From positions 56,420 to 107,718 of the forward strand of contig BJOX01000305.1 in the NCBI GenBank assembly GCA_009731375.1: a stretch of 51,299 nt of DNA. The letters run 5' to 3'. The notes under the pieces were generated by a model, which saw nothing but the letters and a program-made list of their open reading frames with translations, made no database searches and was not told the origin of the DNA. The DNA comes from Paulinella micropora (taxonomy: Eukaryota; Cercozoa; Imbricatea; Euglyphida). This document shows positions 11,035-22,123 of the stretch, one piece after another (position 1 is the first letter of the stretch; each line of letters begins with the position of its first letter). A program made the translations under genes and the position numbers.

Positions 11035-11118
11035 GTCAACAAGAGCATTACTACCCTCCACCTCAACTTGAATAATATTGGCCCTGATGGAGCTGCTGCC
11101 ATCGGGAAGGCTTTGGAG
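11035..11118 (+). CDS. LRR exon, cassette 2 plus member
   Basis: 84 nt: V-N-K-S-I-T-T-L-H-L, NNIGPDGAAAIGKALE. It is the same exon as the minus member of cassette 1, now on the plus strand. Acceptor TACAG, donor GTCCGAC. Confidence 0.9.
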
Positions 11119-11125
11119 GTCCGAC

Positions 11126-11209
11126 CTTTATTGCTTCTGCGATTAGTGCAGCGCCTTTGTCGCCGAGATTGTTGTAGCCGATGTTAAGAATTTGAACAGT
11201 TGTGTTCAC
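11126..11209 (-). CDS. LRR exon, cassette 2 minus member
   Basis: 84 nt: V-N-T-T-V-Q-I-L-N-I, NNLGDKGAALIAEAIK. It is the same exon as the plus member of cassette 1, with an intact TTAG acceptor. It shares the palindromic donor GTCCGAC (11,119-11,125) with its partner. Confidence 0.9.
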
Positions 11210-11246
11210 CTAATTTGACCATACATACACACAAATTTGTGTCTTT

Positions 11247-11264
11247 CCTACCGCGCACATTAGC
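11247..11264. repeat. Degenerate palindromic boundary P4
   Basis: CCTACCGCGCACATTAGC; recognisable relative of the consensus but no longer palindromic. Confidence 0.6.
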
Positions 11265-11293
11265 ATTTATAATGCATGCTTATCAACATGTAG

Positions 11294-11377
11294 GTTAACA
11301 AGATTCTGCGTGAGATGAATCTGGGATGGAACCAGATCGGAGATGCGGGAGCGCAAGCTATTGGAGAAGCAATAAAG
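11294..11377 (+). CDS. LRR exon, cassette 3 plus member
   Basis: 84 nt: V-N-K-I-L-R-E-M-N-L, NQIGDAGAQAIGEAIK. Acceptor GTAG; donor GTAC shared with the minus exon. Confidence 0.9.
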
Positions 11378-11381
11378 GTAC

Positions 11382-11465
11382 CTCAAGCGCGGCCGCGATC
11401 CCCTTTGCGCCTTCTGGGCCAACGTTGTTGTTCCAGAGGCTCCATGCCTTCAAAGACTTGTTCAC
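11382..11465 (-). CDS. LRR exon, cassette 3 minus member
   Basis: 84 nt: V-N-K-S-L-K-A-W-S-L, NNVGPEGAKGIAAALE. Acceptor ATCAG; the shared 4-bp donor GTAC is at 11,378-11,381. Intact open frame. Confidence 0.85.
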
Positions 11466-11501
11466 CTGATAACTACGCAATCATAAAGTTTTCATCGCAG
11501 C

Positions 11502-11504
<3 letters not shown>

Positions 11505-11535
<31 letters not shown>

Positions 11536-11555
11536 TGGAGAAAGAGAGAGAGAGA

Positions 11556-11594
<39 letters not shown>
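11505..11594. repeat. C-run and CT/GA microsatellite
   Basis: Replaces the cassette-C region found at the homologous place in the other arm (44,700-47,120). Confidence 0.9.
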
Positions 11595-11595
<1 letters not shown>

Positions 11596-11646
11596 AGGGT
11601 CGTCAAAGTCGTATTCACCTACATGTAGAGATATGTTTTTTTGTTT

Positions 11647-11667
11647 GCTACGCGCGCACCTGGTAGC
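11647..11667. repeat. Palindromic cassette boundary P5
   Basis: Begins GCTACGCGCGC and ends CTGGTAGC, an imperfect 21-bp member of the boundary family. The counterpart in arm B is at about 44,624-44,644. Confidence 0.7.
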
Positions 11668-11709
11668 ATGGCCGCAAAAATAACAGCATAACACTGCGAA
11701 TGGTATTAG

Positions 11710-11793
11710 GTGAATACCAACCTGAAAGCATTATCCCTCGCTGACAACAAGATCGGTGACGCAGGCGCGATAGCAATCGCAAATGCCCTGCAG
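11710..11793 (+). CDS. LRR exon, cassette 4 plus member
   Basis: 84 nt: V-N-T-N-L-K-A-L-S-L, NKIGDAGAIAIANALQ. Acceptor TTAG, donor GTAC. The arm B copy is at 44,499-44,582 on the minus strand. Confidence 0.9.
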
Positions 11794-11797
11794 GTAC

Positions 11798-11881
11798 CTC
11801 AATTGCGTCTGCAAACGCTGGTGCACCTTCATTTCCAATGTTGTCACCTCAAATCCCTAGCGTCTGCAGAACCTTGTTCGC
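11798..11881 (-). pseudogene. Decayed LRR exon, cassette 4 minus member
   Basis: 84 nt with acceptor TGCAG and the shared donor GTAC. However, the first codon is GCG instead of GTG and there is an in-frame TGA at codon 12. The same stop is present in the arm B copy, so the decay predates the inverted duplication. Confidence 0.75.
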
Positions 11882-11962
11882 CTGCAGTGACATCACAAAT
11901 ACAAGTTGTTAGAAATGCTATCTCCAGCGGTAAAATTGTCACGTTCTGATTGGATTGTGCAG

Positions 11963-12046
11963 GTAAACAAAACCGCGATCATCATCGTTCTTGCATCCAA
12001 CCTAATCGGACATGATGGAGCAAAAGCGATAGGAGCGGCTTTGCAG
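11963..12046 (+). CDS. LRR exon, cassette 5 plus member
   Basis: 84 nt: V-N-K-T-A-I-I-I-V-L, NLIGHDGAKAIGAALQ. Acceptor TGCAG, donor GTAG. Confidence 0.85.
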
Positions 12047-12050
12047 GTAG

Positions 12051-12134
12051 CTTCAAAACATCCGCTACTTGTTTTACTCTGTTTGAGCCAATGTTATTGC
12101 CACTCAATTGAAGCTCCAGCAGAGTTGCATTCGC
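12051..12134 (-). pseudogene. LRR exon with lost donor, cassette 5 minus member
   Basis: 84 nt: A-N-A-T-L-L-E-L-Q-L, NNIGSNRVKQVADVLK, open throughout. The shared palindrome reads GTAGCT here instead of GTACCT, which keeps the plus-strand donor but removes GT from the minus-strand donor. Arm B has the intact GTACC. Confidence 0.75.
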
Positions 12135-12213
12135 CTTTGCATACACAAAAAGTCACTTTAGAAATGCTACCGAGGGCCCGGTTGCATGGCATTGCATGTG
12201 TCGTCACGTGCAG

Positions 12214-12336
12214 GTCAATAACATGTTGACTAGCCTGGAGCTCTCGAAGAACAACATAGGTGACGCAGGGGAACAGGTGATTAGTAAGTTGCTGCGCAGA
12301 AACCAAGACTGGGCAAGGCTGCATGAGCATGCTTGA
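12214..12336 (+). CDS. Terminal LRR exon of the plus-strand array A gene
   Basis: Acceptor TGCAG, then V-N-N-M-L-T-S-L-E-L, NNIGDAGEQVISKLLRR and a short tail ending HEHA-stop (TGA at 12,334). In arm B the same position is CGA, so the frame continues there. The early stop is either the true end or a mutation in this copy. Confidence 0.75.
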   Translation, partial: VNNMLTSLELSKNNIGDAGEQVISKLLRRNQDWARLHEHA

Positions 12337-12469
12337 AGTGTCATGCCAGAGATCTATGAAGCCTTGCAGTTGTTCACTCCCGAGATATGCACCTGTATAG
12401 CTTACTACAGTGGGCCTGATTGCTCGGTTCCGATTGCAGATAAATTTGCAACTCTTTCTGTTCTCTCCC

Positions 12470-12568
12470 TCTCTTCTTCTTCCTCTTCTTGTTCTTCTTC
12501 CTCTTTTTCTTCCTCTTGAGTTCTTCTTCCTCTTCTTTTCTTCCTCTTTTTCTTCCTCTTCTTCTTCT

Positions 12569-12648
<80 letters not shown>

Positions 12649-12864
12649 TCTATGTATCTATGTATCTATGTATCTATGTATCTATGTTTGTATGTATCTA
12701 TGTATGTATGTATCTATGTCTGTATGTATATATGTATGTATGTATGTATGTACATATTTATGTATGTATGTATGTATGTATGTAGATTGTATGTATGTAT
12801 GTATGTATGTATGTATGTACATATGTATGTTTTAAGATTGTATGTATGTATATATGTATATATG

Positions 12865-12898
<34 letters not shown>

Positions 12899-13800
12899 TG
12901 CATGCATGCATGCATGTATGCATGTATGTACATATGTATGTTCTTCTTCTTCTTCTTCCTCTTCTCCTTCCTCTTCTTCCTCTTCTCCTTCCTCTTCTTC
13001 TTCCTCTTCTTCTTCCTCTTCTCCTCGCTCTTCTCCTCGCTCTTCTCCTTGCTCTTCTCCTTGCTCTTCTCCTTGCTCTTCTCCTTGCTCTTCTCCTTGC
13101 TCTTCTCCTTGCTCTTCTCCTTGCTCTTCTCCTTGCTCTTCTCCATCTCCTTCTTTTTCTCCTTTTTCTTCTTCTTTCTCTTCTTCTTTCTCTTCTTCTT
13201 TTTCTTCTTTTTTTTCTTCTTTTTTTTCTTCTTCTTTTTCTTCTTATTTGTTCCTTCCTCTTCCTTCTTCTTCCTTCTTCTTCTTCTTCCTTCTTCCTTC
13301 TTCTTCTTCTTCCTTCTTCCTTCTTCCTTCTTGTTCCTTCTTCTTCCTTCTTCTTCCTTCTTCTTCCTCCTTCTTCCTTCTTCCTTCTTCCTTCTTCCTT
13401 CTTCCTTCTTTTTCCTTCTTCTTCCTTCTTCTTCCTTCTTCTTCCTTCTTCTTCCTTCTTCTTCCTTCTTCTTCCCTCTTCCTTCTTCTTCCTTCTTCTT
13501 CCTTCTTCTTCCTTCTTCTTCCTTCTTCTTCTTTCTTCTGCCTTCTTTCCTCTTCTTCTTCCTTCTTCTTCTTCTTCTCCTCCTCCTCCTCCTCCTCCTC
13601 CTCCTCTTCCTCTTCCTCCTCCTCCTCCTCCTCCTTCTTCTTCTTCGTCTTCTTCTTCTTCTTCTTCTTCTTCTTTCTTCTTCCTTCTTTCTTCTTCTTC
13701 TTCTTCTTCTTCTTCTTCTTCTTCTTCTTCTTCTTCTTCTTCTTCTTCTTCTTCTTCTTCTTCTTTCTTCTTCTNNNNNNNNNNTTCTTCTTCTCCTCCT
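12470..13800. repeat. Giant TTC/CTT and GTAT microsatellite with N gap
   Basis: About 170 bp of (TTC)n, 290 bp of (TATG/TATC)n, then 850 bp of TTC/TCC/CTTGCT-type repeats with a 10-N gap at 13,775-13,784. The strand is almost pure pyrimidine. Long frames here encode only poly-Ser/Phe/Leu or Glu/Lys/Arg and are not genes. Confidence 0.95.
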
Positions 13801-14470
13801 CCTCCTCCTACTCCTCCATTCAAGAAAAGAAAGGCAGAACGAGGCAAGAAGGAGAAAATAAAGAAAAGGACATGAAGGACATGAAGGAAATTAAGGAAAT
13901 GCCTCGGAAAAGATGATAACTTCCAAGCGGCAAGACATGGGAGCGGCTGGTTTCTCAGCATCATCTGGCGGGCATCGTTTGGACCAAGAAGTCGTCAGAG
14001 CAGGACACGAAGACATATCCTCATATTATTGATATATTATTGTTTGCAATCAACTTTTAGTAACAGAATACATTTCATTCGTAGAGATGAGAGGAAAGCG
14101 TAACATTATTACTGATCAGGCTATTGCATTGGACAATTCAAGTACTGGAGTCAAAATTAAGTTTTCTATGCCTCGTCAGCGCGGCTAGAAGTGCCACCGT
14201 GACTTGCAGTAGTATTTATTATTATGGAAGCCTCGGATGGTCCGAGGGAGGGCTAAGTGACCCGGCGCGTCGGCCGCTGCGTCGGCGTCACTGACTTTCC
14301 TAAAATTATTTATATTAATATACAATATCGTCCCGATGCCACAAGCCGATGCTCGGCATCGTCTGTTTTCAAATCGATCGTTTTGCGAGCCTCAATTTAT
14401 ACTCACCTGCCGCCGCTAATTGCATTCGATGATCATGCCATCCGGGCGGGTAAGTCAACTATAATATCTG
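13801..14470. other. Unique part of the duplicated arm
   Basis: Conserved between the two arms (with 42,465-42,990), including a short frame around 14,257-14,475 (TRRVGRCVGVTDFPKIIY). Conservation across the arms could mean an exon, but no domain is recognised. Confidence 0.4.
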
Positions 14471-15983
14471 AATAAATTTCAGATTCAGGACTTAGCTATT
14501 GTTTATTAATATATACTAGATTATTGCCGGCCGAACCGGTATATACTTATATACTTATATATCAACTTCAACTTGACTGGTGGGCAATTTGTATTGACCT
14601 ATTAAGTTCAATCTCAAGCCTATTTCAACTCATTGAAAACTTATGATCAGGCGGCACAAAAAATTTAAGATCATGTTGATTGAAAACTTTGCATTTATTC
14701 AAGCCACTACTTTCTATTTTGGGTATTAGTTGAAAAACTGCGAACATTTTTCCTTTTGACCCGCAGTAATAAAACTTGCTATTTGCAGAGATTAGTGGCA
14801 CGGGGACGACTAAGTATCACTCAGTAATATTATTATGAATATTATGAGAAGGAAAATCATCGGCGGGTGAAAAAATTCTGGATCTGATTCATTCAAGTTG
14901 AAAATTCAATAGTATATAATCGTCGATAATTTCCTACTTACCAATTTTTGAACATGATGCACTTGAACTTTCAAGAATAGTCATTTAATAACAGGGGTTT
15001 ACCAGACCTCGAGTGACCGTGCTCACCCCTTTGCCAAAGATTAAGTAAGTGCAAGTTTAAGTTTGAGTTTGAGGGTAAGGGTAAGGTAAGGGTAAAGGGT
15101 TTTGGTGTGTGCTTAGTTGCCAAGTTTTGTGCGGTATGCTCACGACGAAGGTTATGAGACGGAAGTCGTGTCGCAAGACTAGTTTAGGTTGGTTTGGTTG
15201 TGTGGTTATGGATGTGGTTGCGTTAAAATGGAAGCGTTGGTAGTACGGTCAAAGTGAGAAAATTACGAGTTGATATGGGTAAAAAGGGAAATTGCTTTCG
15301 TAAAAAGGGAAATTTTCCAGTGCACCTTAGGCGATAAATTACTGGTAGGGTGGAAATAAGTTTGACTGATTTCATTTCGTATAGTAAATTACTAGTTCCT
15401 CAGTGATTTTATTAACTATATCTAGATATTATTGTGAGTTTGTATACAGCTCTTCAAGTAGGCAGATACAACGAACTCTTAATAAGAACACTATGGCTGC
15501 TTTGAGTCCTGACTCTGTGAGAGCAGGTGAAATACCAGTAAATAGTAGAGAGGTCACTTCGTTTATTTACGTAATTTTGAACTCTTTGCAGGCTTGGATG
15601 CCAACTTGCGATCAAGTGTAGAACGTAGATTGTGAGGTGTCCAGTTCTCAAACGGATAGTGTCTTTTTGTTTCTAGTTAACAGTCATAAACGGGTAGTGT
15701 CGGGTTGGGAAAAACTTGAAAACCAAACTGATTTGGGAAGGCTAGGCGAGTATGACTGGGATAGATGTAAAAAGCAGTTAAACATTTTTTTTCCGTTCCT
15801 TGTATACAAATTTACCGTAACGTGCGTGTTTCACGGGAAATAGGGGAAAAGGTAATATATGGAGGAAAAAGGCAAAGTCGATCTTTTCTAAAAAAGATCT
15901 TTGACTTAATCGTTTGAAATCATTTCTGAACGGAATCGAAAACTAGTTAGTGAAGTCGAAACGTCGTGCAGAGGAGAATCTAA
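14471..15983. other. AT-rich arm-internal region, no gene recognised
   Basis: Contains CAGGGGTTTACC at 14,992 with an internal inverted motif around a GTGAGCACGG-like core. The region from 15,000 to 15,900 has weak inverted similarity to 41,000-42,190 (for example TATGACTGGGA and GAAAAAGGCAA). Short frames only. Confidence 0.45.
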
Positions 15984-16009
15984 CACTACGGGGACACGTA
16001 CCCGCAAAA

Positions 16010-16345
16010 TAAGTTGCGATTCGCAAAGAGTCGCCAACTATAGGGAAATAGTGTGCGATTCGCAAAAATTGTGGACTTTCCCAAAATTATTTGCGAGTCG
16101 CAAAATAAATCTGCGAATCGCAAAATAATTTGCGAATCGCAGACTTATTTTGCGATTCGCAGAACATATTGCGGATCACAAAATATTCTGCGATTCGCAA
16201 CATTGTCGCGCGCTTACGGAAATAATTGCGATTCGCAACAAATGTTTTTAGATTCGCAAAATTAGTTGCGAATTACACAATATTTTGCGATTCGCAAAGT
16301 TGGTTGTGAATCGCAACATATGTTGCGATTCTCAACTTTTTCTGA
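16010..16345. repeat. Left subterminal palindrome array
   Basis: About 15 copies of TTGCGA(A/T)TCGCAA-like sequence in both orientations, spaced 20-25 bp apart. In CACTA elements such motifs are bound by the accessory transposase protein. Confidence 0.9.
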
Positions 16346-16446
16346 TTTTCACAATATATTAAAGGCTTCCGGTTCCAGTGCTGTTTCAAATCCCATGGAA
16401 GACATTTTTTGATTTATGAACTTAACGTATTAAAGGTCTATTAACA

Positions 16447-18789
16447 TCAAACCTGCAAGGCAAAGCTAAGTGCTTTCTGATAACGCAGACTCAACGCAAG
16501 TACCCTATCCCAACTTTCCTGCGTCAATCTTTTTCCTTTGTTCAGATGTAAGTGTCCGTCATCATAAACTTCTGTCCCTACCTCGAAGTCTCCATCTTGC
16601 ACCATCCCTGTATATGGTTTACACTGTTCACGCACATTGGTAAATAACAAAAGGGGGTTTCCGTTCCTGAGGCTATTAACAGATTTAAAAGTTCGGTGAA
16701 AAACAGGAGATGTTTTGGTAAGCTGCTATTCGATGATGAGTAGTCGTTGCCCAGGAAATGAATCACATGCCACTGTCCTTTTGCCTTAGACGGTATAATT
16801 ACATCTGAATATATAATGTCAGAAACAACACTCTTGCGACGAAACATAGATTTCGCAACAGTGACTGCACCTTGGCTACCGGTAGTCGGTACGAAGGGCA
16901 TATTTTGTGTCCTTTTTCGTTTGCCAGACAACACATTCAATGGGCACAACACCTCGCTCTGCTTGTGCGATCGCCAACCGGAACTGTTCTTAGTATTAAA
17001 GTCGAAGAACTCGTAAGACGTTGCATCGCAAGGCTCTGCTTCTGGCACTTCCTCGGGCGTACAAGGACGTAAGTACTCCACGAGGTACATCCTGGTCCAT
17101 TCTGGATCACCTGGCATGGGCAACACAAAAAGACGACCCATGTCCCACTGGGTAAGTGCAAACTGTAAGCGTGACCCTCGCCTTGCAGAAGGAGAGTTTT
17201 CACCTCTACACAACGTCAACAAGGGGAAAATAGGCTACAATTTCTATTATGTTTGCAAATTGCAAAGAAAGTTGTGATTCGCAAATAAATGTGAGTATCG
17301 CAAATATGGTTGCGAATTTCAAATATCTTTGCGAATTGCAGATATGTTTGCGAATTGCAATTATGTCTGCGAATTGCAAATAAACTTGTGAAACTTACTT
17401 CTTCGTTAGGTAGACTTGGTCTTCCTGAGTTATCTCCGCTTTGCCCTGTTTAACGCCACGCTGTTTTGTCGGAGATGCAGCGGGAGATGCAGCAGCAGAT
17501 GCAGCGGGAGAGGAAGTAGCAGAGGACGAAGTCTTAGAGGAAGAAGAGCTCGAAGAGGACGAAGAGGAAGTAGCAGAAACTTGTACCTGCCTCACCCGCC
17601 TGCCCCGAGCTGTCGAAGATGAAGATGAGAAAGAAGACGAGCTCGAGGACGAAGAGGAAGAACTTGAAGAGCTCGAGGGGGTCGTCGCAGCTGCAGTGGC
17701 GATCTCTCTCTGTCTTTTTTGGTTGAAATGGAATTTCCGCATTTCCGCAATCTGGTCATCCACCTCCATATTGACGGGATCCATGTACTCGGCCAGGTCC
17801 TGCTCGTCTTCGGTGAATTCGGTGGTCTGACCCTCCCAAATTGCTGTGGTCAGCAGGGGATCGATCTGCAGGTTGTGCCAATAACTAGATCTCCCGTCAG
17901 TCCACTCTGTGGTATCGATACCTCTGAGCCACGACGCAACATTCAAGAGTATCATGGCACGCCGTTGCTTCTTGAGAAACTCTTCTCGAAACTTCTCCTG
18001 TGATATCCACGTAGTCAACAGCTTCGATTCCGCAGGTGTCTCCTTATCTCCATTTAGAAACTTAGCCAGCTCTGGGTACGGAACACCGATGAACCTGTCA
18101 CCGCTCTGCAAAGCAAGCAAAGCATCAATTAGCTGCGTGGTAGCACAATTACTTGCGATTTACAATGTACTTTGCGCATCGCAAGTAACTGTGATGAGTT
18201 GCGATGCGCAAACATAATCAAGAGAAGGGAGATACCTTGAGACCCACTCCACGAATTTCTAGAACTTGAAACAATGCATCCCACGCGCGGAGCCGAACTT
18301 TACCGAACAGAGTTGCACCCGGTGGCGAGTAGTTGGACACTTGCAACTCGCCAAACCTGGCCTTGTACTCAAGGCGAATAGTGTACACTTCCCCTCGGAC
18401 CACTCCGCATGGTCCAGCAGGAATACGAGGCTCTGGAACCCCGCCAGGAGCCTGTGACGCCGCCGAGTTGTACGTATCTTGTTAAGCCTGCCAACTGGAC
18501 ACTGCGGTCTTGGTGTCCAGATACTGCTTCACACCTGCACAGACAAACAATGACGTAATTCGCAGAATAAAATGCGAATCGCAAAACTATTTGTGCTTCG
18601 CAACAAAGTTTGCGAATCACAAACAGTTGCGTAATTCGCAAAATAAAATGCGAATCACAAAAACCATGTGCGATTCGCAAACTTGGTTGCGAATCGCAAA
18701 CGGTTTTCGTGACTCGCACACTAGGTGCCAAGCAGCTGAGAGAGAGACAGAGAGAGACACAGAGACACACACACACACACACACAGAGA

Positions 18790-18836
<47 letters not shown>

Positions 18837-19730
18837 CCACAGTTCTTGCACACTTGCTCGTCCAGGGCCAGCATCGAAGGACACAGCGGATTGTCGCAAG
18901 CTCGAAGAAGGTGAAACTCTATCTTCTTGCCGGCGTCGTCCACTGTCTTCGGGTGCCCACACGCGGTGCAAAACAAGGAGGAGAAGGCAATATAATTCTT
19001 CTTGTGCCGGGGGCATTCCCACATCTGTCTTTCTGGCCCGACAGATAGCCCTGCTTTAAACTTCAGAGCTTTCTCCATGTCCTTTCTTTTCCCACCACAG
19101 CCAGGCTCCCATGCCTCATCGTCTTCGGAGTCAGGTGCATCTCCTAAGCGGTGGCGATATTCGCGCAAGGGCTTCTCCAAAAGGGCCAGGCAATCCTTAA
19201 GAGGGTGCTTCGCAGTGAACGCTGCACACATGAAACAGGAAAGGCATTTAGATGTATACGTAGAGCGAACGCTGCACACATGAAACAGGAGAGGACTCAC
19301 CGAACGCACAGGAAGGAAAGTTGTCCATAGTGAAGGCTTGCATAAAAGCCGCCAGAGCAGATCGAAGATTGCCATGCTTGGCTTCTGAGTTAAGCTGGAC
19401 TATTTAGGCACCTATAGAGGCAAGCACAAGTAGCTAGCTGTGAAAATTGTGAATCACAAAACAGTTTGCGATTCACAACGAATTTGCGAATCGCAAACAA
19501 TTACGTACTTGACAAAATAAAATGCGAATCACAAAACTGTTTGCGATTCGCAACAGAGTTTGTGAATCGCAAACGGTTTGGGTATTTATGTACATTGTGT
19601 ACGTATGCGTATGTATGCGTATAACGAGGCAGGGAGGCAGACAGGCATATCGAAGCTGAAACCTGAGTTTATCTTTCCTTCACTATCCAGACGGGGGTGA
19701 AAAGCCAACACCCAGCATGATTAGCATGAG

Positions 19731-19789
<59 letters not shown>

Positions 19790-20048
19790 GCACTCAGAGG
19801 CCCTAGGTGAGGTACACCATAACCGAGGATTAGGTGAGTACTGAACAACACCCATGAAAAGCTTCAAGTAGTCGGAATTCGCAGAATAATATGCGAATCG
19901 CAAAATTGTTTGCGAATCGCAAGAAATGTTTGCGAATCACAAGCAATTTTGCGATTCGCAAAATAAAATGCGAATCGCAAAACCTGTTTGCGATTCGCAA
20001 AATTCTGTTGCGAATTGCAAAAATTCCTTGCGATTCGCAAACAATTCT

Positions 20049-20089
<41 letters not shown>

Positions 20090-20284
20090 TAGGGGTGGCC
20101 TGTTGTTTGACAGCGCCGACGATGTTGGGGATGATGATGGTGCGGACAGCCGTGGCAAAGCAGTACCGAAAATCCTTCTCCTGCTTTGACAAGTTTTCCG
20201 AGTAGCAAGACTGCTGGGCCCTGCAATCCAAACGCCACGCCACAGTGTCCCTTTGGCCCTCTTGCTCCCTCCCTATCCCTCCCT

Positions 20285-20321
<37 letters not shown>

Positions 20322-20951
20322 CCACTTGTCGGCGTCCTCAAAGGAAATGAGGTCTTCTTCTCCCGCCTTGCCCATGATTGCGTCCTGTACCACTTTTTCC
20401 AGTCTTCAGGGTCCCTTGAATATGCGGCGGCGAGATCAGTTTCGCAAGCCTTCATCATTTGGTTTCGCAAATCCCTTCTTGCTTTGCCTTTGCCTTGCCT
20501 CTTCTTGCGCTTTCTTTTCCTGCTCTTCTTCCCCATGTCTATCTCTAGCAGTCCTTGCTGAACCAAAGACTTTCTTCTTTCCCGTGGGTCCTCTTCTTCC
20601 TGCTCCTCGCTGTCCTCCGACTCGTCTTCCTCCTCTTCTTTCACCGCCACTGCCTTCTTCTTTGCCACCTTTTGGCTTGGACTCCTGAACCTTCTTCTTC
20701 GCCACCTTGGGCTTGGATTCCTGAACCTTCTTCTTCGTCACCTTGGGTTCTCCTTTTAGAGGTGTCTCCTTCTTCTTTGAATCTTCTTCAGCCTCTTTGT
20801 CCTCTTCATCATCATCATTCCCAGACGACGACGACGCCGAGGGGGACTCGTCAGAACTTTCTGTCTTAAGCTTCTTGGTTGCTGCTTTTCTTTGGGCTCC
20901 TTTCTTTTTGCCAGGGGCTTTGGGTGGGACAGCCTTCTTCTTGGGTGGCAT
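16447..20951 (-). CDS. CACTA accessory gene (TnpA-like role inferred), multi-exon
   Basis: Start ATG at 20,951 (MPPKKKAVPPKAPGKKKG), giving a Lys-rich, nuclear-localisation-like N terminus followed by acidic Ser/Asp/Glu tracts. Later coding pieces are about 20,440-20,320 (DPEDWKKWYRTQSW), about 20,230-20,090 (CRAQQSCYSENLSKQEKDFRY), about 19,370-19,312, then 19,224-18,840 with a multi-Cys cluster (WECP, CTACG, CDNPLCP, CKNCG) that suggests zinc ribbons. After these come about 18,440-18,225 (YTIRLEYKARFGELQVSNY), 18,120-17,395 (WTDGRSSYWHNL then a Ser-rich tail), about 17,222-16,690 and 16,650-16,447 (GTEVYDDGHLHLNKGKRLT). The gene is divergent from the transposase. A second, truncated copy of its last part lies at 39,500-40,020. 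The function is inferred from position, since I recognise no named domain. Confidence 0.6.
17240..17395. repeat. Palindrome array inside an intron of the accessory gene
   Basis: Copies of TTGCGAATTGCAAA-like sequence between coding pieces. Similar intron arrays lie at 18,130-18,215, 18,555-18,725, 19,440-19,585 and 19,880-20,050. Confidence 0.85.
18555..18725. repeat. Intronic palindrome array
   Basis: About eight TTGCGAATCGCAA-type copies, followed directly by AG and AC microsatellites up to 18,832. Confidence 0.85.
19440..20095. repeat. Intronic palindrome arrays with GA and GT microsatellites
   Basis: TTGCGATTCGCAA-type motifs at 19,440-19,585 and 19,880-20,050, with (GA)n at 19,735-19,788 and (TG)n(AG)n at 20,050-20,090. 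Confidence 0.85.
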
Positions 20952-21228
20952 GGACACGTCCACAACACCCTTCGTTGCTCTCAACACCACCGAAAACCGA
21001 CCGTTTGAAAAAAGGCTGTTTAAAGCCAAAGTGGTCCACACTGTACTACCTTTTTTGACCGAATCATTACCTGTTGGCACGCACTATGGCGGACAGGAAT
21101 AGGAAGTTACGGCTCTGTCCGTGTACTGCCTGCAGCGCAGCAGGCATGGTGCAAACAGAGCGCATGATTGAAAGGCGCATGCGAGTGCAACAGAGACCAT
21201 TACAGGAACCAGGTTCATAGATATCTTG

Positions 21229-21229
<1 letters not shown>

Positions 21230-21265
<36 letters not shown>

Positions 21266-21270
21266 TTCTG

Positions 21271-21311
<41 letters not shown>

Positions 21312-21482
21312 GTCTCTCTCTCTCTCTCTCTTGCTCTCTTGCTCTCTCTCTCTCTCTCTCTCACTCTCTCAATCTCTCTCTCTCTATCTCTCTCTCTTTC
21401 TCTATCTCTCTCTCTCTCTCTCTTTCTCTATCTCTCTCTCTTTCTCTGTCTCTCTCTCTCTTTTTCTCTCTCTCTCTCTCTC

Positions 21483-21516
<34 letters not shown>

Positions 21517-21960
21517 ACTTTCTCTCTCTTTCTCTGTCTCTTGCTCTCTCTCTCTCTCTCTCTCTCTTTCCTATCTATCTATCTCTCTCTCTCTTTCTCT
21601 CTTCTTCTTCTTCTTCGTCTTCTTCTTCTTCTCCTCCTCCTCCTCCTCCTCCTTCTTCTTCTTCTTCTTTCTTCTTTTTCTTCTTCTTTTTCTTCTTCTT
21701 TTTCTTCTTCTTTCTTCTTTCTTCTTCTTCTTCTTCTTCTTCTTCTTCTTCTTCTTCTTCTCCTCCTCCTCCTTCTCCTCCTTCTCCTCCTCCTCCTTCT
21801 TCTTCTTCTTCTTCTTCTTCTTCTTCTTCTTCTTCTTTTCTTCTTTTTCCTCTTCTTTTTCTTCTTTTTCTTTTTTTTCTTCTTCTTCTTCTTCTTCTTC
21901 TTCTTCTTCTTCTTCTTCTTCTTCTTCTTCTTCTTCTTCTTTTTCTTCTCCTTCTTCTGG
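21230..21960. repeat. CT/TTC polypyrimidine tract at the centre of the CACTA element
   Basis: About 370 bp of mostly (CT)n and then 360 bp of TTC/TCC triplets. It sits between the 5' ends of the two divergent genes, where their promoters should be. Confidence 0.95.
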
Positions 21961-22084
21961 TTACTGGAAGGCTTGACAGGAGGTCAAGAATTTGTTGAGA
22001 CTTACAGCACACAATAAAAAGGGTACATCATAAAACTCGGTTGCAGCAGCGGGAAGCGCTGTGGAAAGGGGGTTTCCGCGAAGT

Positions 22085-22123
22085 CCTAACCCTAGCCCTA
22101 ACCCTAAACCTAACCCTAACCCT
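22085..22123. repeat. Interstitial telomere-type repeat (CCCTAA)n
   Basis: Six to seven CCCTAA-like units with two variants (CCCTAG, CCTAAA). The strand orientation is C-rich. A 16-bp sequence, ACTTACAGCACACAAT at about 22,000, is present in inverted form at about 22,127, so the tract sits in a stem-loop context. Confidence 0.85.

Larger units (their letters stand above)
10861..15040 (+). repeat. Left arm of a large inverted duplication
   Basis: Segments of this arm recur in reverse complement at 47,281-42,190. The matching pairs are 10,861-11,005 with 47,281-47,137; 11,595-12,450 with 44,700-43,860; the TTC array with the GAA array; 13,840-14,470 with 42,920-42,465; and 14,992-15,034 with 42,229-42,187. 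Weaker matches continue to about 15,900. The arms differ by cassette content, by microsatellite length and by point changes, so this is an old duplication rather than a simple assembly echo. Confidence 0.8.

Noticed and set aside
12652-13964. Long open frames of Ser/Phe/Leu (+) and Glu/Lys/Arg (-)
   Set aside because: They are translations of TTC/GTAT microsatellites, open in several frames at once, with an N gap inside; no non-repetitive protein content.
21168-22017. Poly-Ser/Leu frames of 260-276 codons
   Set aside because: Products of the CT/TTC repeat between the two CACTA genes.
22085-22123. True chromosome end
   Set aside because: The telomere-type repeat is short, degenerate and internal to a bounded transposon with unique sequence on both sides.
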